NCBI GenBank assembly: GCA_023954595.1
Contig: JAGSHJ010000080.1
Span: 1-10,007, forward strand
Length of the DNA: 10,007 bases
Source: Bacteriovoracaceae bacterium
GTDB taxonomy: Bacteria > Bdellovibrionota > Bacteriovoracia > Bacteriovoracales > Bacteriovoracaceae
Reading direction: 5' to 3'
The notes under the pieces were generated by a model, which was not told the DNA's origin, did not search any database, and saw nothing but the letters and a program-made list of their open reading frames with translations. The translations under genes and the position numbers were made by a program. Within the stretch, counting starts at the first letter, position 1; the number at the start of each line of letters is the position of its first letter. Positions 1 through 7,274 of the stretch are shown in pieces.

Positions 1-1
1 G

Positions 2-541
2 ATCAGGAGAAACATCCTTCTAACATGTGCTCACAGTGTGGAACACATTGAAGGTGGCAGAGTCTTTTGGGATGCCCAGTACAGGCCAGAGTCTAAGAAC
101 TTTGTCTCTTTTAAGAAAGTGGTTATGCATCCAAGGTATAATCAAAAAAAGTCTAACTACGCAAATGACTTGGCGGTCATCATCCTCGATGGAAACCTGC
201 CTAGTAAGACCAGGCCTGCCAAAGTCTATAAAGACACACGGAAAGTACGCGAAGGAATGCAGGTGCACAGACTCGGCTTTGGCGCTCGTGATGGTATTAA
301 TTGTAGAACCTGGACTAATCCTGAAGTAGAAGGCTATTGCAAAAAGACTATGAGTTTTATTTGTAAGGATGAGCGAGGAGTTGTTGGTGATTCTGGAGGG
401 CCTTTATTTTTTAAAGAACAAGGAAAGTACCAACTGTTCGCTTTGCATTCTACCAAAGAGGGTGAGGATCGAACTTACACAGTCTCAGTGGCCGATCACA
501 TGAGCTGGATTCGATCTCAGCTGACTCTTAGAGAGGTTTAG
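2..541 (+). CDS. S1 (trypsin-like) serine protease, 3' part of gene
   Basis: Only the C-terminal part (about 179 residues) is present; the open frame runs through the left edge, so the GTG at 38 is not the start. All three catalytic residues of the chymotrypsin fold are visible. The His lies in LLTCAHS (codon 32-34; the family usually has TAAHC). The Asp lies in NDLAV (codon 167-169) and the Ser in GDSGGP (codon 392-394). The order and spacing fit a full S1 domain that lacks only its N-terminal strands. Family members hydrolyse peptide bonds and are normally exported, but the signal peptide region is outside the window. The Cys next to the active-site His has shifted to the other side (CAHS instead of AAHC), so the usual disulfide is probably absent or altered. 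The TAG stop overlaps by 4 bp the stop of the convergent radical SAM gene, with no terminator between them. Family is certain; substrate is unknown. Confidence 0.9.
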   Translation: MRRNILLTCAHSVEHIEGGRVFWDAQYRPESKNFVSFKKVVMHPRYNQKKSNYANDLAVIILDGNLPSKTRPAKVYKDTRKVREGMQVHRLGFGARDGINCRTWTNPEVEGYCKKTMSFICKDERGVVGDSGGPLFFKEQGKYQLFALHSTKEGEDRTYTVSVADHMSWIRSQLTLREV

Positions 542-1539
542 TCTTCCATACATAGGTAGACTGTCTCAGGTGTCGCCCCATGCTCTATAAGAGATTCTTT
601 GAGCTTATTTAAAATCCATGCACGCATGCTTCTTGGATATCTAACTATATCTTCTGAGCTTTTAATAAATTGAGCGCCAAACATAGGACTTTTAGGATAA
701 TTCTTTTGAGCTTCGTGAAATACTTGTGGTGTGAAACGCACTACTCCTAGGGAGAAGTATGAGATGCTCTCTAGTGATGCACTTTGTGCTAGCTCTTTAA
801 ATAGTTGGGCGTATTCTTCGAACACATCATTATGATAAATTACCGGGTCAAAGTGTATCCCAATGTTGTGGCCTTGTGTTCTTGCAACTTCAATTGCTTT
901 GATGCGTGCCTTGAGTGGAGGTGTTTTTAGATCACGCTCTTTGACTGCTCTTTCTGGTGAGAGAGAAAAACTTGCATAAACATTCTCTAGTGGCTCAAGC
1001 TTTTCAAGCCTTTTAATATTTACAGACTTTGTTCTAAGTTCGAGTTTTGCTTGCGGGTTCTTTTTGAAAAATTCCCAATATGCTTCTAGCTCACCTGTAA
1101 TGTGGGATAAGGCCAATGAGTCGGAGAATTCACCTGCATGAAACCAAATTGTCTCATTTGGATGAGCATCCACAACCTGTTGCATCTCTTGTGCTATCTC
1201 GTCATGATTTAGGAATAAAACAATATCAGGGGTGTTGAAATAGCCTTGTAGGTAACAGTACTCGCACTCATAGATACAGTTATAGGCATGAATAAAGTAG
1301 AAATGCTTCTCTCCGGCAAGGCCATAAGCATTGGGTGCTTCTTTTACGAGATGGCCTTTCTTTTTAGCGAGAAAGAGATTTAGATTTGTACGCTTTGATA
1401 GGTAAGGTTTTTTTGTCCTACCCCAAACATCATCATAGCTTTTAAGATACTTTACAGTTGATGACTTAAAGCGATTAACAATCTCTGAAACTTTTGCAGT
1501 ATCTCTAATGTCCTCTTCAATGAAAATATTTTCAAACAT
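538..1539 (-). CDS. Spore photoproduct lyase-family radical SAM protein
   Basis: This 333-residue protein carries a radical SAM cluster motif CX3CX2C at C88, C92 and C95, followed directly by YLQGYF. The segment before it (LFLAKKKGHLVKEAPN) and the C-terminal YLCMED also fit the spore photoproduct lyase (SPL/SplB) family. Known members use a 4Fe-4S cluster and S-adenosylmethionine to make a 5'-deoxyadenosyl radical that reverses the thymine spore photoproduct. The region matching the H-donor Cys of Bacillus SPL (recalled as ACTSD) reads AGEFSD at about 135-140, so that Cys appears absent. Together with the apparent lack of sporulation this argues for a different substrate or mechanism. The ATG overlaps the end of the upstream nucleosidase-like gene by 8 bp (ATGTTTGA) and has only a weak GGAT-type ribosome binding site, so translational coupling is likely. 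Family call is strong; the reaction is unknown. Confidence 0.88.
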   Translation of the reverse strand: MFENIFIEEDIRDTAKVSEIVNRFKSSTVKYLKSYDDVWGRTKKPYLSKRTNLNLFLAKKKGHLVKEAPNAYGLAGEKHFYFIHAYNCIYECEYCYLQGYFNTPDIVLFLNHDEIAQEMQQVVDAHPNETIWFHAGEFSDSLALSHITGELEAYWEFFKKNPQAKLELRTKSVNIKRLEKLEPLENVYASFSLSPERAVKERDLKTPPLKARIKAIEVARTQGHNIGIHFDPVIYHNDVFEEYAQLFKELAQSASLESISYFSLGVVRFTPQVFHEAQKNYPKSPMFGAQFIKSSEDIVRYPRSMRAWILNKLKESLIEHGATPETVYLCMED

Positions 1540-2536
1540 CTATAGATCCATTCCAGATCTTTTCAAAGTCAGAGAAGTTTAATGCCTCTGATAGCTTTGA
1601 AAGGTTCTCAATATTTTTTTGATCGTTGATTTCCATTTGAAGGGTGAATTTTTTCTTTTCAAAATTTTTATCGAATAAAAGAGTTGCACCTATTTCTTTC
1701 GCGGGCATTGAGAGCTTTTCAAAAGATTCCTTTGTTGCAAGCTTTACAGGGTTTAATCCAAGCTCCATCCTCTCAAGGAGAAGATTTGCTTTTTGTTTGG
1801 AACTGTACTTATCACCGAGTGAGTTTAGAAAATCTGTGGCAAATGTTTTGTGATCAAAATTTGTGTTGAGACTTAGCGAGTCGACAAGCTTTTGATACTT
1901 GGCCTTCTGGGTAAAACTCATCTGGATCGGATAGCTTATAGAGTCGTCAAAAGGTGTCTCATTGTGTTCTAGTCCAAGCCAAAACTCTAGAAGAGTTGTT
2001 GAGAACTCTAAGGCCTTTTGTTTTAAATCAAAACAGTCTGTCTGTTCACCGGCCACATCGGAAATTAATTTATAAGATCTCAATTCCACACCCGCTGCCG
2101 CACAAGTTTTGGCAACTGCCCATACTTCACGATCAACAATTGGGGCAAAGTTTGAAAGCTCAGATGCACTTTCGTTAGTTAAGACTCTCTCACTTGAAGT
2201 GATTGTGTCCTTTGCGTGAGCAGACTCAGAAAGAGTGAAGCTTTGAAACTGCACCTTTTGTGTGAAGTTGTACGCCGTTTTCACCTCATATACTTTACCA
2301 AGCTCAATCTTTTCACTTAAAGATCCAGCGATCCCAATATTAAAGGCACGTGATATTGGATATTGTCCAAGAACAAGGCCTAATTTAGCAAAGACTTCGT
2401 ATATTCCTTCCCCAGTTATTAATAAGAGAGTATTTTCTCCTACGTAGAGACCTTGAGTGTCCTCTGAGGCCTTCAGGGATAACCGCTTTATAAATTGTTG
2501 CGCCTCACCTCGGTGGGCAAATATTAATAAATCCAT
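1532..2536 (-). CDS. MTA/SAH nucleosidase-like protein with extra C-terminal domain
   Basis: Residues 1 to about 190 resemble the nucleoside phosphorylase family, closest to 5'-methylthioadenosine/S-adenosylhomocysteine nucleosidase (MTAN). Landmarks are GEAQQF near the N-terminus (E11, matching E. coli Glu12), TGEGIYE (41-47), NIGIAGSL (66-73), VDREVWAVA (134-142, E137 matching Glu174) and LISDVAGEQ (157-165, D160 matching Asp197). The catalytic acid/base residues therefore look intact, although the domain is shorter than the roughly 230 residues of MTAN. MTAN removes adenine from MTA, SAH and 5'-deoxyadenosine. Residues about 195-334 form a charged extra domain that I do not recognise. The gene heads a two-gene unit with the radical SAM gene, so it may clear that enzyme's 5'-deoxyadenosine product; this is inference. 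The start is the first ATG; I see no strong ribosome binding site. Another PF01048 activity is possible. Confidence 0.75.
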   Translation of the reverse strand: MDLLIFAHRGEAQQFIKRLSLKASEDTQGLYVGENTLLLITGEGIYEVFAKLGLVLGQYPISRAFNIGIAGSLSEKIELGKVYEVKTAYNFTQKVQFQSFTLSESAHAKDTITSSERVLTNESASELSNFAPIVDREVWAVAKTCAAAGVELRSYKLISDVAGEQTDCFDLKQKALEFSTTLLEFWLGLEHNETPFDDSISYPIQMSFTQKAKYQKLVDSLSLNTNFDHKTFATDFLNSLGDKYSSKQKANLLLERMELGLNPVKLATKESFEKLSMPAKEIGATLLFDKNFEKKKFTLQMEINDQKNIENLSKLSEALNFSDFEKIWNGSIDV

Positions 2537-2612
2537 GAGACATTACTAATAAGATGCAGGCCCAATGTAAAGGCGATTAAGGCTTTTTGACGCGCACTCA
2601 ATGTGATAAAGA
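2537..2612. other. Short divergent intergenic region
   Basis: These 76 bases separate the divergent nucleosidase-like and aldo/keto reductase genes and must hold promoters for both units. I see no convincing -35/-10 pair on either strand. A TTGACG (2587-2592) and a GATAAA just before the plus-strand start are too close together for a standard sigma-70 promoter. Confidence 0.4.
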
Positions 2613-3545
2613 ATGCTTATGAAGACTATTGATAAATTAGGTAAAAAAATTGGGGCCTTGGGCTTTGGCGGAGCTGCGATAAGCGGTGAAGGAAAAGGCT
2701 ATGGCTTTGGCGATATTGATGAGTGCAAATCTATTGAATTGCTTCTTAAAGCATATGATGAAGGTGTGAATGTATTCGACTTCGCTCCCATTTATGGGCA
2801 TAACCTTGCGGAAGCTAGGGCCGGTAAGGCATTTAGAAATCATCGCGAAAATGTCTACTTGGTTTCAAAGGCCGGTGTTGATTGGCATGATAATGGCCGT
2901 GTAAACATGAGCAATGATCCTAAGATTGTTATGAAGATGTTGGAACAAAGTCTAAGAAACTTTCAAAGTGACTACATTGATATCTATATGATTCACTGGC
3001 CGGATCCGCGGGTTGATATCCGACGCCCCCTAGAAGTTCTCTACAATGCTCAGGAGAAGGGCAAGATCACTCACATTGGTCTTTGTAATACTAATGTTGA
3101 AGACCTTCAAAAGGCCAAAGAGGTGTGTCCAGTTGATGTAATCCAAATGGAGGCCAATCTATTCAATCAAAACACAATTAAAAACCTTGAGATTCATGTT
3201 CAAGAACATATGTTGACTCTGGGTTGGGGAAGCTTTGATAAAGGTATCCTTACCCAAACAGTTGATGAAGAAAGAAAGTTTGATTCAAGTGACTGTAGAA
3301 GTTGGGCCCCATGGTGGAAAAAAGGAGACTGGAAAAAGAAAGTCCAGTTTGTTGAAAAGGTCTCTAGGGAGCTAGGACTAGAAAAGGGTGAGCTTGCTCA
3401 TGCTGCTATTAATTGCAGTCAAGAATTAGTTGATGTCTCTTTATGCGGAATGAAAACATTTGAGCACCTCGTAAGGAACAAGGACTTTTTAGGACGCCCA
3501 TATTCTCGACTTGAGGAAATTCGATTTGAATTCTCCACTTATTAG
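2613..3545 (+). CDS. Aldo/keto reductase family oxidoreductase
   Basis: This 310-residue (beta/alpha)8 protein has the complete aldo/keto reductase tetrad: D56 and Y61 in FDFAPIYG, K86 in VSKAG and H128 in MIHWPDP. The N-terminal GALGFGGAAISG is typical of the first strand and loop. Members reduce carbonyls or oxidise alcohols with NAD(P)H in the cytoplasm; the substrate cannot be read from sequence. The IGLCNTN motif (barrel strand 6 region) is present, and the length is normal. Two in-frame ATGs (2613 and 2619) are possible starts; the second gives MKTIDKLG and removes only two residues, and neither has a strong ribosome binding site. The 3' end overlaps the next gene, a glycosyltransferase, by 20 bp if that gene starts at the preferred TTG. 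The two are therefore co-transcribed and may act on the same sugar or surface polymer, which is inference. Confidence 0.88.
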   Translation: MLMKTIDKLGKKIGALGFGGAAISGEGKGYGFGDIDECKSIELLLKAYDEGVNVFDFAPIYGHNLAEARAGKAFRNHRENVYLVSKAGVDWHDNGRVNMSNDPKIVMKMLEQSLRNFQSDYIDIYMIHWPDPRVDIRRPLEVLYNAQEKGKITHIGLCNTNVEDLQKAKEVCPVDVIQMEANLFNQNTIKNLEIHVQEHMLTLGWGSFDKGILTQTVDEERKFDSSDCRSWAPWWKKGDWKKKVQFVEKVSRELGLEKGELAHAAINCSQELVDVSLCGMKTFEHLVRNKDFLGRPYSRLEEIRFEFSTY

Positions 3546-4356
3546 CGTAATCATTCCGGTATTCAATAGAGAACAGTTTATCTCTAGAGCAATTGAAAGT
3601 GTTCAGGCACAGAGCTTTAAAGACTGGGAACTCATAATTATTGATGATGGTTCAACAGATTCAACCTGGGATGTAATTGAAAAATATACTCACATCGAAA
3701 ACATTCGAGCATTCAAACAGGCCAATAGTGGGGTATCTAGTGCCAGAAACTTTGGCGCACAAAACTCGAATGCCAATTGGTTGGCATTTCTAGACTCTGA
3801 CGATGAGTGGCTGGAGCATAAACTTCAAAAGCAAGTTGCTTTAATCGATCAAGGGCATCCTTTGATTCACGGAGAAGAAATCTGGATCAGAGATGGTGTT
3901 CGAGTAAATCAACCTAAAGCGTATAAGAAAGGCGGGGGAGATCAATTTATCCCAAGCCTTAAGCTGTGCTCCATTTCTCCTTCTACCGTACTGATAAATA
4001 AAAAAGTATTTCTAGAGCTTGGTGGCTTTAGAGAAGACTATCCAGTGTGTGAGGACTATGACCTGTGGCTTAAAATTACATCTTTATACGAGGTTGGTTT
4101 AATAGATGGGCCGTGTATCAAAAAATACGCAGGCCATGAGGACCAACTGTCTTTTAAATTTAAGGCCATGGACTACTGGCGTATAAAAAGCATGAAGTGG
4201 GTTATAGATAATAGAGATCTAGATCCCGAACGCGCACAAAAGCTTAAGGCCGTATTGTTTAAGAAACTGAATATATTGGAGAAAGGGTACAGGAAGTATA
4301 ACAACCTGGAGAACCTACAAGAGATTCTCCAGATTCGTGAACAAGTCTTTGGTTAA
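3526..4356 (+). CDS. Family 2 glycosyltransferase (GT-A fold)
   Basis: I chose the TTG at 3526 (276 residues, MNSPLISVIIPVFNRE) because a GAGG lies 9 bases upstream and GT2 proteins usually begin directly with this first strand. A TTG at 3511 would add only five residues. Visible motifs are SVIIPVFNRE (7-16), the nucleotide-binding DDGS (40-43), NSGVSSARN (67-75), the metal-binding DSDD (90-93, DXD type) and CEDYDLW (175-181), whose ED is the probable catalytic base. No membrane helix is visible, so this is a cytoplasmic or peripheral enzyme that moves a sugar from a nucleotide sugar to an acceptor, most often a lipopolysaccharide, capsule or glycoprotein intermediate. The C-terminal 50 or so residues are helical and charged. 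The gene overlaps the aldo/keto reductase gene, and its TAA abuts the stop of the convergent nucleotidase gene with no intervening base. Donor and acceptor are unknown. Confidence 0.88.
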   Translation: MNSPLISVIIPVFNREQFISRAIESVQAQSFKDWELIIIDDGSTDSTWDVIEKYTHIENIRAFKQANSGVSSARNFGAQNSNANWLAFLDSDDEWLEHKLQKQVALIDQGHPLIHGEEIWIRDGVRVNQPKAYKKGGGDQFIPSLKLCSISPSTVLINKKVFLELGGFREDYPVCEDYDLWLKITSLYEVGLIDGPCIKKYAGHEDQLSFKFKAMDYWRIKSMKWVIDNRDLDPERAQKLKAVLFKKLNILEKGYRKYNNLENLQEILQIREQVFG

Positions 4357-5724
4357 TTACATTTCGTGGGCCATTCTACGTTTCTTAGGACGGTAGTAAT
4401 GGCGTGGATTGTAGCCGTTAAAATCTGCAATCTTTGTCATGTAGATACAAGCATAACGCTCGATTTGTGAAGCAAATACACTTGGCTCAGCTCCAGCTCT
4501 CATTACTTCACCCCAGTATGGGTTAAAGTGTTTTTCATATTGCTTGATCTGCTTTCCAATTTGGCGATCTATCTTTTCTATTTCATCAAACTTAGCTAGA
4601 ACTTCATCTTTAGCTACGGACTGTTTGAATTCATGTTCTTTGGCGTATAAATCATCCACTTCTTTCTCTAGGGAAATCTTTTGGGCCATTAGATTGTCAA
4701 TTTCAATACTGTATTCTTTTGTGCTTTTGTAGGCCTGAACTTCTTGATCGAGTTCTTCAATTACAAGAGCTGTTCTCCAGTCGCAAGATTTTTTAAGACG
4801 TAGGATGTCTCCGTAGATGTGGTCTCCTAAATAGAGTATTTCATCACCCTTAAGACCCATATCCGCTTGAAGCTTTAGAGCATAACCACCTTGGAAAATT
4901 CCAGGTTCAATTTTTTTGTCCCAGTTCTCCATCATTGCTGTTTCAGGATCTACTTTTAGAAATGGTAGCTTCTCTGTGAAAAACCTTGGCTTTGCAGCAA
5001 GGGTGACTGTTAGTTCAAACAGGTCTGACCAGTGCTTATGATTTTTTAAGAATGGAGTGATCGTATGATCTAGTAGAGCACGAGTGTAATTATAATCAGA
5101 GTTAGTAATTATCCAAAGCTTCTTACCATAGGTTACAAATCTCTCAAGGGCCTCAACTGTTTCTGGATCCTTGATCACGTACTTATCTAGATCTGCTGTA
5201 ACAATATCTTTTAATGATCCGTCTCTGTGAACCATGTCTACCGATCTTAGAACGTCTGCAGCTATCTCTTGGTATGGAGGAAGGTCTAATTCAGGTTTGT
5301 TGTCTTTAAGATCCACAAGTTGAGCAAATACAACTGTAAAAGCAATAGAGAAGGCCGTATCAATACTAAGATATCTCTCTTCACTTAGATCTACACTTGA
5401 GCCCTTGTAGATTCTTTGCTGTTCTCTGTAAGTTAGCTCTCTGCCGCCATGGTAGGCATTCTTAATTTTGTTATAAAGACTGACCTTGATGATGTTTCCG
5501 TATTCCATATCAACGATAAGACCACGAACGGCCTTAAGAAAGTCAAATTCAAACTTTTCAATTTCTAAAGGGTAGTTCAGTTCAGTTACAAGCTTTCTTA
5601 TTGTCTCGTTGAACGTTAACTCTTCAAATACATCACTATGATAACGAACCAGTGTGTGGTCCATGTCAAAGCCAATTGCCTTGATGTGCTTCATATTTAA
5701 TACGCGATTGACATATATTGCCAT
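4357..5724 (-). CDS. HAD-IG family 5'-nucleotidase (cN-II-like)
   Basis: This 455-residue HAD-superfamily hydrolase has motif I FDMDHTLV (nucleophile D20, acid D22, T24), motif II WIITNSDYNY (204-213) and motif IV YLGDHIYGDI (298-307), followed by WRTALVIEEL. These patterns, and the C-terminal segments WGEVMRAG, QIERYACIY and the final MAHEM, are characteristic of the eukaryotic cytosolic purine 5'-nucleotidase (cN-II) family and its bacterial relatives. Known members dephosphorylate purine nucleoside monophosphates such as IMP and GMP; the bacterial substrate is inferred. Residues about 335-400 are predicted coiled coil, rich in Glu and Lys, as in this family. The start is supported by a GAGG six bases upstream of the ATG; an internal ATG at residue 11 lacks this. 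It is cytosolic, with no signal peptide. Nucleotide salvage from degraded nucleic acid would suit a predatory or intracellular lifestyle, but this is speculation. Confidence 0.9.
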   Translation of the reverse strand: MAIYVNRVLNMKHIKAIGFDMDHTLVRYHSDVFEELTFNETIRKLVTELNYPLEIEKFEFDFLKAVRGLIVDMEYGNIIKVSLYNKIKNAYHGGRELTYREQQRIYKGSSVDLSEERYLSIDTAFSIAFTVVFAQLVDLKDNKPELDLPPYQEIAADVLRSVDMVHRDGSLKDIVTADLDKYVIKDPETVEALERFVTYGKKLWIITNSDYNYTRALLDHTITPFLKNHKHWSDLFELTVTLAAKPRFFTEKLPFLKVDPETAMMENWDKKIEPGIFQGGYALKLQADMGLKGDEILYLGDHIYGDILRLKKSCDWRTALVIEELDQEVQAYKSTKEYSIEIDNLMAQKISLEKEVDDLYAKEHEFKQSVAKDEVLAKFDEIEKIDRQIGKQIKQYEKHFNPYWGEVMRAGAEPSVFASQIERYACIYMTKIADFNGYNPRHYYRPKKRRMAHEM

Positions 5725-5757
5725 AAATTACCTCATTTCAGCTATTTAACGTTGTCG

Positions 5758-5786
5758 ATTCTCTCGTGTTCTATATAAGGAGTCAA
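5758..5786 (-). promoter_or_regulatory. Candidate sigma-70 promoter of the nucleotidase gene
   Basis: On the minus strand, TTGACT (5781-5786) and GAGAAT (5758-5763) are separated by exactly 17 bases and lie about 35-60 bases upstream of the nucleotidase ATG. The -35 matches TTGACA in five positions and the -10 matches TATAAT in four. This is a pattern match only. Confidence 0.4.
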
Positions 5787-5845
5787 TGCTTGGGATGTTA
5801 AACGAGTAAGTAGATGTAAGAAATGCTGGAAATGGTGCAAATCTT

Positions 5846-5903
5846 ACAGGCCTTGTGTCTCTTAGCTGTCAGAATGGATCATTAAAGTTAGTTTATGGCC
5901 TGT
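5846..5903 (+). promoter_or_regulatory. Long-range inverted repeat in the protease leader
   Basis: ACAGGCC (5846-5852) and GGCCTGT (5897-5903) are exact inverted repeats with a 44-base loop, extendable by one G-U and one A-U pair. The right arm ends six bases before the AGGGGA ribosome binding site of the protease-ankyrin gene. It could be a leader structure or an operator. No regulator is known, and chance is possible. Confidence 0.25.
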
Positions 5904-5922
5904 GAAATAGGGGAAATCATTC

Positions 5923-7212
5923 ATGAAACAATTTACAATTATTCTTTTGGCCACATCTTTTGCCTGTCATGCAGGAACAGCTTCACCATATGTTGTTTAT
6001 GGGGAAGATGACAGAATTGAGGTGTTTCAATCTTCACCAAAGCTTCAGAAGTTGGCGAACTCTACGGCCGGGATGATTGTGTCCAATAAGTTAGTACCAG
6101 TTAATGGTAATATAATGCTACCTCCATATACCCTAAGACAAGATACAGGTGTCTGTGAGGGGGAGAAGTTTAGCGAGCAGGCAACACCATTTATTTGCTC
6201 TGGATTTCTAGTAGGGCCAGATCTTCTAGTAACTGCTGGTCACTGTGTACCTAACGAAGCTCGCTGTGAAGACGTAAGCTGGGTGTTTGATTTTAAAGTA
6301 GACCCTGTTACCGGTAAAACACCGGTACTTACTAAGAAGGACAATGTTTATAAGTGTAATAAAGTCATTGACGCGAAACTTTTTAATACTCGTACGAACA
6401 AATATGACTATGCTTTAATCCAACTAGATAGAGTAGTAGAAGCTCGTGCGCCATTAAAGCTAAGATCTAGCGGAAAAGTAAAAACAAACACTAAGATTAC
6501 AGTTATAGGTCACCCTTCAGGGCTTCCAACAAAAGTCGCCTCAGGGGCAAAGGTTGTTGCAAATGATAAGCAAAACTACTTTGTAGCAGATCTCGACACT
6601 TTTGGTGGGAACTCGGGTTCAGCTGTATTTGATTCAGAAACCGGTACTGTGGAAGGTATTCTTGTTAGAGGTGCTAAGGATTATGAAACCGTGGATAAAT
6701 GTGCTGTAGTCAACACAACAACACAAGAAATTACAAATTTTAGACTCTATGGAGAGTCCGTTACTAGAATTACAGATATTGCGACATTAAAATACAGGTG
6801 GGAGCTTCTAGAGGCCGCAAAGTCTGGTGATATTAAAACTGTTAAACTACTTCATAAAATAGTTCCGTATTTGAATATGGTTTATGACAACTCTAAAAAC
6901 TCAATTGTTCATATCGCCGCAAAAAATAATAGGTTCGCTTTACTCAAAGAACTTGCAGCTTTAGGTGTTGATTTGGATGTAAAAGATCTAAATGGAAACA
7001 CTGCGCTTCACCTTGCCGCTAAAGAAGGCTCTGTAGAGCGTGCACTAGCTTTAATCAAACTTGGAAGCTCAAGCCTTGTTAAGAACAATAAAGGTTTGAG
7101 ACCAATAGATATGGCGAGCTACCTTACAATAAATATTAAAATAATCTTAGATAAAGCTCTTAAAAAAGAACTTAGCTCTAATAAAGAAGCGCTTGTACTG
7201 GCACGTGACTAG
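5923..7212 (+). CDS. Secreted trypsin/V8-like serine protease with C-terminal ankyrin repeats
   Basis: A 429-residue exported protein. Residues 1-18 form a signal peptide (MKQFTIILLATSFACHA), with likely cleavage after CHA; SFAC is not a proper lipobox. The protease domain (about 75-285) has H107 in LVTAGHC, D162 in KYDYAL and S231 in FGGNSGSAVF. The GNSGS form resembles the V8/glutamyl endopeptidase branch more than GDSGGP trypsins. Several Cys residues (79, 92, 108, 115, 145, 260) suit an oxidising compartment. From about 291 come ankyrin repeats: a degenerate one (ELLEAAKSGDIKTVKLL, from 294), then about 325-356, the best one at 357-389 (GNTALHLAAKEG), and a partial at 390-413. Ankyrin repeats bind proteins, so they may direct the protease to a target or act as an inhibitor or chaperone. 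A good AGGGGA ribosome binding site lies 8 bases before the ATG, and a strong terminator follows. Substrate is unknown. Confidence 0.88.
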   Translation: MKQFTIILLATSFACHAGTASPYVVYGEDDRIEVFQSSPKLQKLANSTAGMIVSNKLVPVNGNIMLPPYTLRQDTGVCEGEKFSEQATPFICSGFLVGPDLLVTAGHCVPNEARCEDVSWVFDFKVDPVTGKTPVLTKKDNVYKCNKVIDAKLFNTRTNKYDYALIQLDRVVEARAPLKLRSSGKVKTNTKITVIGHPSGLPTKVASGAKVVANDKQNYFVADLDTFGGNSGSAVFDSETGTVEGILVRGAKDYETVDKCAVVNTTTQEITNFRLYGESVTRITDIATLKYRWELLEAAKSGDIKTVKLLHKIVPYLNMVYDNSKNSIVHIAAKNNRFALLKELAALGVDLDVKDLNGNTALHLAAKEGSVERALALIKLGSSSLVKNNKGLRPIDMASYLTINIKIILDKALKKELSSNKEALVLARD

Positions 7213-7225
7213 GCATTCGCATTCA

Positions 7226-7274
7226 AAAGGTTGGGAACACAAATAAGATTTTGTCTTCCCGACCTTTAATTTTC
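7226..7274 (+). terminator. Rho-independent terminator after the protease-ankyrin gene
   Basis: A 12-bp stem (7226-7237 with 7256-7267, one G-U pair) continues past a C-C mismatch into five more pairs (7239-7243 with 7250-7254) around a six-base loop. It is followed by AATTTTCTT. It lies 14 bases after the TAG stop. Confidence 0.8.

Noticed and set aside
38..541. GTG at 38 as the start of the first protease
   Set aside because: The frame is open to the window edge and includes the catalytic His (codon 32-34) upstream of this GTG, so the gene must start outside the window.
1644..2447. Plus-strand ORFs of 60-75 codons opposite the nucleosidase-like gene
   Set aside because: They are antisense shadows of a clearly coding minus-strand frame, without ribosome binding sites or recognisable motifs.
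5708..5713. TTGACA on the plus strand as a promoter for the protease-ankyrin gene
   Set aside because: No acceptable -10 hexamer lies 16-18 bases downstream, and the motif is inside the first codons of the nucleotidase gene.
5923..5985. Lipoprotein signal in the protease-ankyrin protein
   Set aside because: The Cys at residue 15 is preceded by SFA, which lacks the Leu-type residue needed at the -3 position; a normal signal peptidase I site after CHA fits better.
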